Positions 9,134-16,674 of a stretch of DNA of 39,314 nt are shown here, piece by piece (the stretch's first letter is position 1; each line of letters starts with the position of its first letter). Position numbers and translations under genes: made by a program. The notes under the pieces are model-generated. The model saw nothing but the letters and a program-made list of their open reading frames with translations. It was not told where the DNA came from and ran no database searches. Source of the DNA: Spirochaetaceae bacterium UBA6089 (GTDB lineage Bacteria; Spirochaetota; Spirochaetia; Treponematales; Rectinemataceae); contig DIXD01000070.1 of the NCBI GenBank assembly GCA_002435985.1, positions 1-39,314 of the forward strand. Direction: 5' to 3'.

Positions 9134-10797
9134 AACAGAAACGTCGTCTAAGAAGTGAGGATATCACTGCAGGAATGGACAAAGCGGCAAACCGTGCTTT
9201 GCTCTATCCTCTTGGGGTTCAACGTAAAGACTTTGGCAAACCCTTTATCGCCATTGTAAGTTCTTTTAATGAAATTGTGCCGGGATGTATGCCGCTTCGA
9301 AAACTCGCGGATGAGGCGAAAAAAGGAGTACGGGAAGCGGGCGGTATCCCTTTTGAATTTAATACGATCGGAGTGTGCGACGGTATCGCGCAAGGTACCG
9401 CTGGCATGCGCTGGTCCCTGCCGAGCAGAGACATCATTGCCTACTCTGTAGAAATTATGCTGCAAGCCCACCGCTTCGACGGTGCCGTTTTCTTACTCTC
9501 TTGCGACAAAATTACGCCGGGAATGCTCATGGCCATGGCGAGAGTCAATATACCTTCAATAGCCGTTGCCGTGGGTATTATGGCAGACGGACTTTATCAT
9601 GGAGAAAAGATCACGACTTCACTTATGAGAGAATGTGTCGGTCGTTGCCAGGCAGGGAAAATGACAGAAACCGAGCTGGAAGAAGTTGAAGGTCAGGCAT
9701 GCCCATCGTTGGGAAGCTGTTCTATGCTAGGGACAGCCAATACAATGAACAGCATTGCTGAAGTCCTTGGCTTGACCTTTCCATACTCGGCGACTATTCA
9801 AGCTGATTCTTCTGAAAAATTTGAAGAAGCTCGCGCCGTGGGCAAACGAGCCGTCGAGCTTGTAAACGAAAACCTGCGTCCCTTAGACCTCATTACAAAA
9901 GCGAGTCTTGAAGATGCCGTCAAAGTATGCCTAGCCATAGGTGGCTCCACGAACGTAGTTCTTCACTTACCCGCGATTGCGACATCAGCTAAAAATCCTA
10001 TGGGAATTGAAGCTTTTGAGCGATTCTCAGAACAAATTCCCATTATTCTAAAAATCAATCCTTCCAGCGCCTTTACTATGACCGATTTTCATAAAGCTGG
10101 TGGAATCCCCGCAGTTTTGAAATCCCTTGAATCAAAACTTTCTTTGGACAGACCTGCAGTCAACGGCAAAACCATGGCTGATTCAGCCCAAAAGGCTCGC
10201 TGGAATGATGTAACCTTACTTCGCCCTCTTGACAACCCATATAGTGTAAAGGGCGGCATAACGATTCTCCGCGGAACATTGGCACCTGAAGGAGCTGTGG
10301 TCAAAGCATCAGCTGTTCCCCCTAATTTACGCCGATTTAGAGGTCCAGCCCAAGTGTATGACGGTATGGATGCAGCAATTGAAGCTCTCGAAGCGGGAAA
10401 AATCAGAGCAGGCTCGGTGATAGTCATTCGGTATGAAGGGCCGGTCGGCGGACCTGGAATGCGTGAAATGCAGCTTATTACCGCGATGCTTGCCGGGAAT
10501 GAATTAGGGATCAAGACAGCGCTTGTCACTGATGGACGATTTTCAGGATCCACGCGTGGACCCTGTATTGGACATATTGCCCCAGAAGCCGCGAAAGGCG
10601 GTCCGCTCGCCCTCGTCAAAGATGGAGATATTATTCAGATCGACATTGACAGCGCAAAGCTTGATCTTGAAATCTCAGCAGAGGAGCTTACAAAGCGGGC
10701 TTTAAAATGGTCGGCTCCGAGCTCGGATTTAGACGGGGTTTTAAAACTCTATGCCTCACTCTCACCGGACACTTCAAAAGGCGCTTTATGGAATTAA
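9130..10797 (+). CDS. IlvD/Edd-family dihydroxyacid or sugar-acid dehydratase
   Basis: A 555-residue iron-sulfur dehydratase. The three conserved cluster cysteines are C53 (VPGCMPLR), C125 (CDKITPGML, with lysine 127 that is carbamylated in [2Fe-2S] members) and C197 (CPSLGSCSMLGTANTM). The GVCDGIAQG and GMRWSLPSR segments and the C-terminal TDGRFSG..RGPCIGHI.PEA block are intact. The family removes water from 2,3-dihydroxy acids to give 2-keto acids. Members include DHAD of branched-chain synthesis and gluconate, xylonate and arabinonate dehydratases. No other ilv gene is nearby, and the four-base overlap with the LarA-type gene places it in the catabolic operon, so a sugar-acid substrate is more likely. 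A plain biosynthetic role is less likely but not excluded. Confidence 0.88.
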   Translation: MKQKRRLRSEDITAGMDKAANRALLYPLGVQRKDFGKPFIAIVSSFNEIVPGCMPLRKLADEAKKGVREAGGIPFEFNTIGVCDGIAQGTAGMRWSLPSRDIIAYSVEIMLQAHRFDGAVFLLSCDKITPGMLMAMARVNIPSIAVAVGIMADGLYHGEKITTSLMRECVGRCQAGKMTETELEEVEGQACPSLGSCSMLGTANTMNSIAEVLGLTFPYSATIQADSSEKFEEARAVGKRAVELVNENLRPLDLITKASLEDAVKVCLAIGGSTNVVLHLPAIATSAKNPMGIEAFERFSEQIPIILKINPSSAFTMTDFHKAGGIPAVLKSLESKLSLDRPAVNGKTMADSAQKARWNDVTLLRPLDNPYSVKGGITILRGTLAPEGAVVKASAVPPNLRRFRGPAQVYDGMDAAIEALEAGKIRAGSVIVIRYEGPVGGPGMREMQLITAMLAGNELGIKTALVTDGRFSGSTRGPCIGHIAPEAAKGGPLALVKDGDIIQIDIDSAKLDLEISAEELTKRALKWSAPSSDLDGVLKLYASLSPDTSKGALWN

Positions 10798-12122
10798 ACT
10801 CGGCTTATGTCATCATCGCGGATGATTTTACCGGTGCGGCTGATGCTGCTGTGCAATTTGCGGCTCGTGAAAGTCCGGCACGCCTTGTGATCGACTGGCA
10901 TGAGAAGGAGGTCTTTAAAGATGCTATCGCGGCACTGGTCGTTGATACGGATACTAGATTTTTGTCACCAGCAATGGCCTATAATCGAGTTTTCGATGTT
11001 ACGAAAGCTCTTTATAATGCAGGAGCTAGAAAATATTATAAAAAAATAGACTCTACCCTGCGTGGAAATCCCTCGGAAGAAATTGCCGCTGTTCTCGATG
11101 CTGGAGGGTTTCGTTTCGCGATTATAGCGCCGGCAACTCCTCGAAATGAAAGAATTGTGAAGGATGGAATTTGCTACGTACGGGGTGCACCTCTTGCATC
11201 GAGTTTTGCCGGCAAAGATCCTTTTACTCCTGTTTTAACTTCGCATCTTAGGAAAATTTTTCAAGGTCATTTTGGAAACGCTATCGCAGAATTACCGCTT
11301 TCCATTGTACGAGAGGGTAAAAAAGCGATTGAAAACAAAATTAAGTCAGGCCTGGATAATGGTGCGAGAATTTTTATTGCCGATGCTGAGACTATGGGTG
11401 ATCTTGAAGAAATTGCTCACCTTGACACATCGAATGGAGGGCTTTTTGTAGGAAGCTCAGGCCTTGCGGAAGCTCTTTCCGAGGGCAAAAATTCATTGAT
11501 AAACCCCAAAACTGCTGGAATTCCCGGTTTCCTGCCTCATAAAATGCTTTTTGTTACTGGGTCCATCACTGCAATGAGCATTGCACAGACAAAACGACTT
11601 ATATCTACGGGTGTTTCAGAACTTGTCGTGGATTGTGAAGCTTTAATTAAAGATGCTGAAAGAGAACGGAGAAGACTAGAAGATCTTCTAGAGAGACAGC
11701 CGTTTGATCGACCGCTTCTTGTTAGAACAACTTCTCCAAAGTCAGGTAAGGATGAAAACAATGAGTCGATTACCTCCAATACCATGAGGGAGCAAAGAGC
11801 CAAAATATCGAACTTTGTCGGAGCTCTGACAAAATATGTGATTCAGCGACGAAAGCCTGAACTCCTTTTTGCTTCTGGAGGAGATACAGCGGCGCGTATT
11901 ATTGAGGCTTTAGGAACTACAAGCATCGATTTTTCGATGGAGATTTTACCTGGAATTCCATTTGGTACATTCTACTCCAAGGCGATTCAAAAAAAATTAT
12001 ATTTTGTATCGAAAGCAGGGGAATTCGGCAACTTGGATTCCTTGGTGACAATCATGAGAAAATTTACTTTAAATGAAACGGGAAACACAATCGAGCCGAT
12101 TTCAAAAGCTGGCTACTCTTAA
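10788..12122 (+). CDS. four-carbon acid-sugar kinase (DUF1537, OtnK/DtnK type)
   Basis: A 444-residue kinase of the family shown to phosphorylate threonate and erythronate at O4. Visible motifs are IIADDFTGAADAA at the N-terminus, VVDTDTRF, YKKIDSTLRGN (residues 84-94), FVGSSGLAEAL, the glycine-rich ASGGDTAARII and the closing ILPGIPFG and KAGEFGN segments. The frame is open upstream to 10707, but ATG 10788 is chosen because the family begins within a few residues of IIADD and AAAGG precedes it. This start overlaps the dehydratase gene by ten bases. Paired with pdxA2 just downstream it should form 4-phospho-aldonate, to be oxidised and decarboxylated to DHAP. Confidence 0.9.
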   Translation: MELNSAYVIIADDFTGAADAAVQFAARESPARLVIDWHEKEVFKDAIAALVVDTDTRFLSPAMAYNRVFDVTKALYNAGARKYYKKIDSTLRGNPSEEIAAVLDAGGFRFAIIAPATPRNERIVKDGICYVRGAPLASSFAGKDPFTPVLTSHLRKIFQGHFGNAIAELPLSIVREGKKAIENKIKSGLDNGARIFIADAETMGDLEEIAHLDTSNGGLFVGSSGLAEALSEGKNSLINPKTAGIPGFLPHKMLFVTGSITAMSIAQTKRLISTGVSELVVDCEALIKDAERERRRLEDLLERQPFDRPLLVRTTSPKSGKDENNESITSNTMREQRAKISNFVGALTKYVIQRRKPELLFASGGDTAARIIEALGTTSIDFSMEILPGIPFGTFYSKAIQKKLYFVSKAGEFGNLDSLVTIMRKFTLNETGNTIEPISKAGYS

Positions 12123-12142
12123 AATCGGCTTTGTATAAGCTC

Positions 12143-12159
12143 CGGTTTCGTTGAAACCG
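12143..12159 (+). promoter_or_regulatory. perfect hairpin between kinase and pdxA2 genes
   Basis: CGGTTTC (12143-12149) and GAAACCG (12153-12159) form a 7-bp stem with a GTT loop, 20 bases after the kinase stop. No T-run follows, so it looks like an RNA-stability or processing hairpin rather than a simple terminator. Confidence 0.4.
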
Positions 12160-12184
12160 TATGCAAATGCTTGGATATAAGGTT

Positions 12185-12218
12185 GCTCTTTCAAGACTCG
12201 TCCGACAGTTGAAAGAGC
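12185..12218 (+). promoter_or_regulatory. 10-bp inverted repeat upstream of pdxA2
   Basis: GCTCTTTCAA (12185-12194) pairs perfectly with TTGAAAGAGC (12209-12218) around a 14-base loop, 40 bases before the pdxA2 start. Together with the hairpin at 12143 it fills the longest gap within the second half of the operon. It may be an operator, a transcript-stabilising stem, or a mark of a secondary promoter. No T-run follows. Confidence 0.4.
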
Positions 12219-12257
12219 CTCCATCTCTATAAAGTACAGTGGACAGGAGTCTATATT

Positions 12258-13316
12258 ATGAGCGAACGCTTACCAATTATTGGCATTACAATGGGAGATC
12301 CCACTGGAATCGGACCGGAAATCACCGCTAAGGCACTCGCGCAAAGATCGATTTATGAACGCTGTAAGCCTCTCGTTACGGGAGACGCCTCAGTAATGGA
12401 ACTCGCAGTTAAAATTACACAGACCGGCTTAAAAATACACCCAATTCAGAAAGTTTCTGAAGCTCTCTTTGAATATGGAACGATCGATGTCATCGATCTC
12501 AAAGATGTTGATGTGAGCAAGCTCATATTTGGAAGAGTTTCAGCGATGGGAGGGGAAGCCGCTTTTGATGCGGTTAAGAAAGTCATCGATTTAGCGCTTG
12601 TGGGTGATATCGACGCGACAGTAACAGGGCCTTTAAACAAAGAAGCACTTAATATGGCGGGACATCATTATACGGGGCATACTGAAATTTATGCGGATTT
12701 TACTCATACAAAAGATTACACGATGATGCTTGTTTCAGGAAAACTCCGTGTGGTTCATGTTTCTACGCATGTTTCGCTGCGTCAAGCCTGTGATAATGTT
12801 AAAAAAGAGCGAGTATACGCTGTTATAAAACTTGCCGATCAGGCGATGAAGGATTTTGGCATTGAAAGACCACGGATCGGTGTAGCAGGGCTCAATCCGC
12901 ACGCGAGCGATGGTGGGCTTTTCGGTTTTGAGGAAATACAGGAAATTATACCAGCGATCGAGAAAGCAAAAGCGGAAGGTTTAACTGTTGATGGACCAGT
13001 ACCTCCCGACACGCTTTTCTCTAAGGCACTTGGAGGACAGTACGATATTGTCGTCGCAATGTACCACGATCAGGGGCACATTCCGCTCAAAGTGGTTGGA
13101 TTTACCTGGAATGAAGCTGAAAAAAAATGGAATTCGGTAAGCGGAGTCAATATCACCTTGGGTCTGCCGATTATCCGGACTTCCGTAGATCACGGAACAG
13201 CCTTTGGCAAAGCGGGAAAAGGCACTGCGACTGAAGAAAGCCTTGTAAACGCGATTGATTACGCGATCCAATTTGCGAAACAGCGAATATTAAGGAAGGA
13301 AAGCACTCATGAGTAA
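12258..13316 (+). CDS. pdxA2: 4-phospho-aldonate dehydrogenase, PdxA2 type
   Basis: A 352-residue member of the PdxA family. MGDPTGIGPE, GPLNKEALNMAG, TGHTEIYAD, GLNPHASDGG, MYHDQGHIPLK and TSVDHGTAFG are all present. Metal ligands by alignment are H171 (THVSL), H215 (NPHA) and H270 (YHDQGH). PdxA proper oxidises 4-phosphohydroxythreonine for vitamin B6. PdxA2 proteins beside DUF1537 kinases instead oxidise 4-phospho-threonate or -erythronate at C3 and decarboxylate it to DHAP. The kinase neighbour and the absence of pdxJ favour the catabolic role. AGGAG precedes the ATG by eight bases; the stop lies inside the next gene (8-base overlap). Confidence 0.9.
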   Translation: MSERLPIIGITMGDPTGIGPEITAKALAQRSIYERCKPLVTGDASVMELAVKITQTGLKIHPIQKVSEALFEYGTIDVIDLKDVDVSKLIFGRVSAMGGEAAFDAVKKVIDLALVGDIDATVTGPLNKEALNMAGHHYTGHTEIYADFTHTKDYTMMLVSGKLRVVHVSTHVSLRQACDNVKKERVYAVIKLADQAMKDFGIERPRIGVAGLNPHASDGGLFGFEEIQEIIPAIEKAKAEGLTVDGPVPPDTLFSKALGGQYDIVVAMYHDQGHIPLKVVGFTWNEAEKKWNSVSGVNITLGLPIIRTSVDHGTAFGKAGKGTATEESLVNAIDYAIQFAKQRILRKESTHE

Positions 13317-14835
13317 TTCCGGTAACGACAAAAAAGCTCCTCGCTATATCAAGGTGCATCCTAATGATAATGTCGCAATTGTTGTTAACGATGACGGTCT
13401 GCCCCAGGGGGCAGTTTTCCCCGATGGTTTGACGCTGATTGAGGCAATCCCCCAAGGGCATAAAACAGCGCTCTCAGATATTCAAAAGGGTGAAGCAATC
13501 TACCGTTATGGCCAGGTTATAGGTTACGCCACACGGAATATTCCGAAAGGCAGTTGGGTGGAAGAATCAGCAGTCATACTACCTAAAGCCCCTGATCTTG
13601 ACCACGTGCCGATAGCGACAGAGAAACCTGCTCCTGTCAAAAGAATTGAAGGTCTTTATTTTGAAGGCTACAAAAACCCAGATGGCACTGTCGGATCGAA
13701 AAATCTGCTCGGCTTAATGCCGAGCGTGCAATGCTCAGCCGGCGTTCTTGATTACGCAGCGGAACGAATCAAGCGTGAACTTCTGCCGAAATATCCTCAT
13801 GTTGAAGGTGTTGTGGCTCTTGACCACGATTATGGCTGTGGAGTAGCGATCAACGCGCCGGGAGCAGAAGTCCCAATCAGAACATTGAAGAATCTTGCAT
13901 CGCATCCGAATTTTGGTGGTCAAATGATCATCGTATCGCTAGGGTGCGAAATGCTTCTCCCCGAGTGGATATCCTCTGAAGTGAATATCATGAAACTTCA
14001 GGAACAGAAGGGCTTTCAAGCAATGATTACGCGCATTATGGCCATGGCTGAAGAGCGTCTTGAGGTGCTGGAGAAGCGTCGACGCGAACCTTGCCCGCTT
14101 TCCGATCTCGTCGTGGGCGTTCAGTGCGGAGGATCTGACGCGTTTTCAGGGGTTACAGCAAACCCCTCAATTGGGTATGCGGCAGATCTTCTTGTGCGGG
14201 CAGGGTCAACTGTTATGTTTTCTGAAGTTACAGAAGTGCGTGATGCGATTCACCTGTTGACGCCACGCGCCGCGACCCCAGAAATCGGCGCAGCCCTCGT
14301 GCGCGAAATGAAATGGTACGATAATTACCTGGCGCGCGGCAGTGCCGACCGTAGTGCCAATCCCGCACCAGGAAATCGCAAAGGTGGTATCGCGAACATC
14401 GTCGAGAAAACTCTTGGAGCAACCGCGAAATCTGGAACGAGCCTGATCTCCGGAGTTCTCAGTCCCGGCGAAAAAGTCAATACTAAAGGATTGATCTTTG
14501 CAGCGACACCCGCGGGCGATTTCGTGTGCGGAACGCTCCAGCTTGCTGCAGGTATGCATGTGCATGTCTTCTCAACTGGACGAGGCAACCCTTATGGTCT
14601 TGCTATGGCTCCTGTTATAAAGGTGAGTTCGCGCAGTTATATTGCGCGACAGTGGCCGGACCTTATCGACATCGACGCAGGCAGGATAGCCGAAGGCGAA
14701 GCAACCATTGAGGAAGTCGGAACTGAAATTTTTAACTATATTATCGATGCGGCGAGCGGAAGACGGAAACCCTGGGTCGATCGGCACGGTATACACAATA
14801 GCCTTGCGCTTTTTAATCCTGGGCCTTTGGTATAA
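13309..14835 (+). CDS. UxaA/GarD-family sugar-acid dehydratase, SAF domain fused to catalytic half
   Basis: A 508-residue dehydratase. Residues ~10-95 form an SAF-type lobe (YIKVHPNDNVAIVVNDDGLPQG). The remainder is the UxaA/GarD catalytic part, with the RPNG-equivalent GYKNPDGTVGSKNLLGLMPS, DHDYGCGVA, VSLGCE and VGVQCGGSDAFSGVTANP. The cysteines in GCG, GCE and QCGG are the likely metal or cluster ligands. The family dehydrates altronate, galactarate, sulfolactate and related acids. It overlaps pdxA2 by eight bases and is the last gene of the operon; AAGGAAGG precedes the start. Two unrelated dehydratases in one operon imply either two substrates or two diastereomers. The specific acid cannot be told from sequence. 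Confidence 0.88.
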   Translation: MSNSGNDKKAPRYIKVHPNDNVAIVVNDDGLPQGAVFPDGLTLIEAIPQGHKTALSDIQKGEAIYRYGQVIGYATRNIPKGSWVEESAVILPKAPDLDHVPIATEKPAPVKRIEGLYFEGYKNPDGTVGSKNLLGLMPSVQCSAGVLDYAAERIKRELLPKYPHVEGVVALDHDYGCGVAINAPGAEVPIRTLKNLASHPNFGGQMIIVSLGCEMLLPEWISSEVNIMKLQEQKGFQAMITRIMAMAEERLEVLEKRRREPCPLSDLVVGVQCGGSDAFSGVTANPSIGYAADLLVRAGSTVMFSEVTEVRDAIHLLTPRAATPEIGAALVREMKWYDNYLARGSADRSANPAPGNRKGGIANIVEKTLGATAKSGTSLISGVLSPGEKVNTKGLIFAATPAGDFVCGTLQLAAGMHVHVFSTGRGNPYGLAMAPVIKVSSRSYIARQWPDLIDIDAGRIAEGEATIEEVGTEIFNYIIDAASGRRKPWVDRHGIHNSLALFNPGPLV

Positions 14836-14980
14836 TTCTGATTAGTTCGCATTTTGCTCCGAGTACAACCTTGTTCTACGGGTGCTTTTCATAAGCATCA
14901 ACTTCGATGTGCATTGCATGGGGCTATCCAAGAAGTTGGATCGTCTCTTTTATCTTTTATTTTTTGCATATGAAAATTTC

Positions 14981-15015
14981 GCACAGCTTTAAGCCGAACT
15001 ATGCTGCGCCTTTTT
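14981..15015 (+). terminator. candidate terminator at end of sugar-acid operon
   Basis: GCACAGC (14981-14987) pairs with GCTGCGC (15003-15009) with one A-C mismatch, followed by CTTTTT. It sits about 145 bases after the last operon gene and just before the IS30 remnant. The stem is imperfect, so confidence is modest. Confidence 0.4.
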
Positions 15016-15153
15016 GTCAATACATAATTTTATAAAAATAAGGTGGGGGTGAACAGTAACATTAAATATCCGCCTAAAAGCGGAAAGAAAAAGAACGTCC
15101 CATGGAATTCTGTTACAACGGGTTTGAACGAACTCAATGCAAACGAGGAAGCC

Positions 15154-16138
15154 ATGGGACGGAAAAAGCTTCGCATAGAACCGGCGTGCACGCATACGCA
15201 CTTCACCTGGGGGGAGCGCGTAACACTGCAGTACTATTACACAGGGACAAACAAATACCAAAAGGTCAGAAGTCCGACACTGCTTGGCCGAATACTGGGA
15301 AAGCATGAGCGGACCATACGCAGGGAACTACAGCGTGGCTTGGTATTACACGAAGTCGGCGACGTGCCCTTCGAGCGATGGGACTACAATGCCGACTATG
15401 CACAGCACGATGCTGAGAGAAAAAGCCTCGGCAAGGGATCTGATCTAAGACTGGGCAAGGATTGGGTGTTCGAGGCGCACATGTCCCACCTGGTTAGAGA
15501 CCGTCACTACAGCCCCTACGCGATCATCCAGCACTTTCAGACCACAGGGTAGCCAAGTACGACGAGGATCTTCGAGAAGACGCTCTACAGTTATATTGCG
15601 GCGGGGGATATCACGGGCATATCGGAGCGGAATCTCCTGCTCAAAGGATTGCGGCGTAAACCGCGCGAGAAGCCTGCGCGACATTCCAGAGTAGCGAATG
15701 CCGCCCGAAGAAGCATCGACAAACAGCCAGACAGCATCGGTAAACGCGGCATTTGACGCGATGGAACGGCAAATAGGCCGTCCGTGGTTCTGCCGCCTTT
15801 TCAAATCGATTACTGCCGACAACGGCACAGAGTTCTCCGATGTCCAGGCACTTGAGCGGTCAGCCCTGTGCTCTCGGCCTAGGACACATTTGTACTTTGC
15901 TTATCCCTATTGCTCCCCGGAACGAGGTACCAATGAAAACCACAATGGGATACTCCGTAGGTTTATCCCTAAGGCGAGTGATATCGGACTGGTAAGCAAG
16001 AAAGCCGTACGGGGAGCACAAGACTGGATGAATAGCTATCCGAGAAAAATCCTCAAAGGGCGTAGTCCCTTGGCTGACTTAGTGAAGGGCATGGGAAAAG
16101 AGTTTATCATCCCTCCCTTCTTGGAGCTACAAGAATGA
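15154..16138 (+). pseudogene. IS30-family transposase, decayed (stop codon, frameshift, internal deletion)
   Basis: The likely original start is ATG 15154 after AGGAAG (MGRKKLR..., then an IS30-type N-terminal helix-turn-helix ending LGKHERTIRRELQRG). The frame hits TAG at 15550-15552 but continues in the same frame (RIFEKTLYSYIAAGDITGI, then KGLRRKPREKPARH), as IS30 transposases do, to about 15740. It then resumes in another frame with ITADNGTEFSD and YPYCSPERGTNENHNGILRR, the second and third catalytic blocks. The segment carrying the first catalytic aspartate (W.MDTV) is missing between them, so roughly 60-70 residues are deleted. A 9-bp inverted repeat spans 15097-15105 and 15152-15160 at the start codon. 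No clear terminal repeats were found. The element is inactive and marks the right edge of the island. Confidence 0.88.
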
Positions 16139-16202
16139 AAAAAAACGGACAATCTACTTTACAGGAAACCATCAACGAATAAGAGGAACTTGAGACTCCA
16201 CG

Positions 16203-16344
16203 ATGAGAAAGCAATACGACGAACAGTTCTAGCAACGGTAACTCTCGAGGCATTCAAAAAAGAAATGAGGCTCAAGAGCTTGTAGAAAAGTACCAGGCAT
16301 ATTCCAGCCAGATCAGTGCCCAGAAGAAAAAGCTGTCGGAGCCA
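16203..16344 (+). pseudogene. IS3-family orfA remnant with frameshifts and stops
   Basis: Reading across frames gives MRKQYDEQF, a TAG, then VTLEAFKKEMRL in a second frame and QELVEKYQAYSSQIS.QKKKLSE in a third. Joined, this is the N-terminal helix-turn-helix of an IS3/IS150-type OrfA, whose usual pattern is ELAEKYGVH..QI..WKK.LLE. At least one stop and two frameshifts are needed. No orfB follows: the sequence runs straight into the 3' end of azlD on the other strand, so the rest is deleted. It lies directly behind the IS30 remnant. Confidence 0.75.
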
Positions 16345-16359
16345 TCGACAATCTCCCTT

Positions 16360-16674
16360 CTACAGAACACGGATTAGCGCCATGTAGAGGGCTGTGCCAC
16401 CGACGATCGACAGGAGCACGTTTCGCTTCCAGAAGTGGAGGAGCGCGGTTGCGGCGCCCGCGACGAGGGCTGGGATGCCGAAGGGCGCCGCCCCATAATC
16501 GATGTCCTTGTACGAGGCAAAGACGAGGATGACCATGACGACCAGGGGCAGGTACTTCTGCAGAAAGCCGAGGAGGGACGGAGGCTGTCTTTTCGCAAAG
16601 AAGAGGAAGGGAACTGCGCGCGTGAAATAGGTGACGGCAGTCATCACCAAAACGGCAAGGAGAAAATAGCTCAT
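16360..16674 (-). CDS. azlD: branched-chain amino-acid transport small subunit
   Basis: A 104-residue hydrophobic protein with about four membrane segments, opening MSYFLLAVLVMTAVTYFTRAVPFLFF. The TYFTRA.PF segment and overall size are characteristic of AzlD. Its start codon overlaps the azlC stop (ATGA), so the two are translated together. AzlCD pairs export branched-chain amino acids, and the small subunit is required for function. The 3' end abuts the IS3 remnant within 20 bases but is intact. Confidence 0.88.
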   Translation of the reverse strand: MSYFLLAVLVMTAVTYFTRAVPFLFFAKRQPPSLLGFLQKYLPLVVMVILVFASYKDIDYGAAPFGIPALVAGAATALLHFWKRNVLLSIVGGTALYMALIRVL

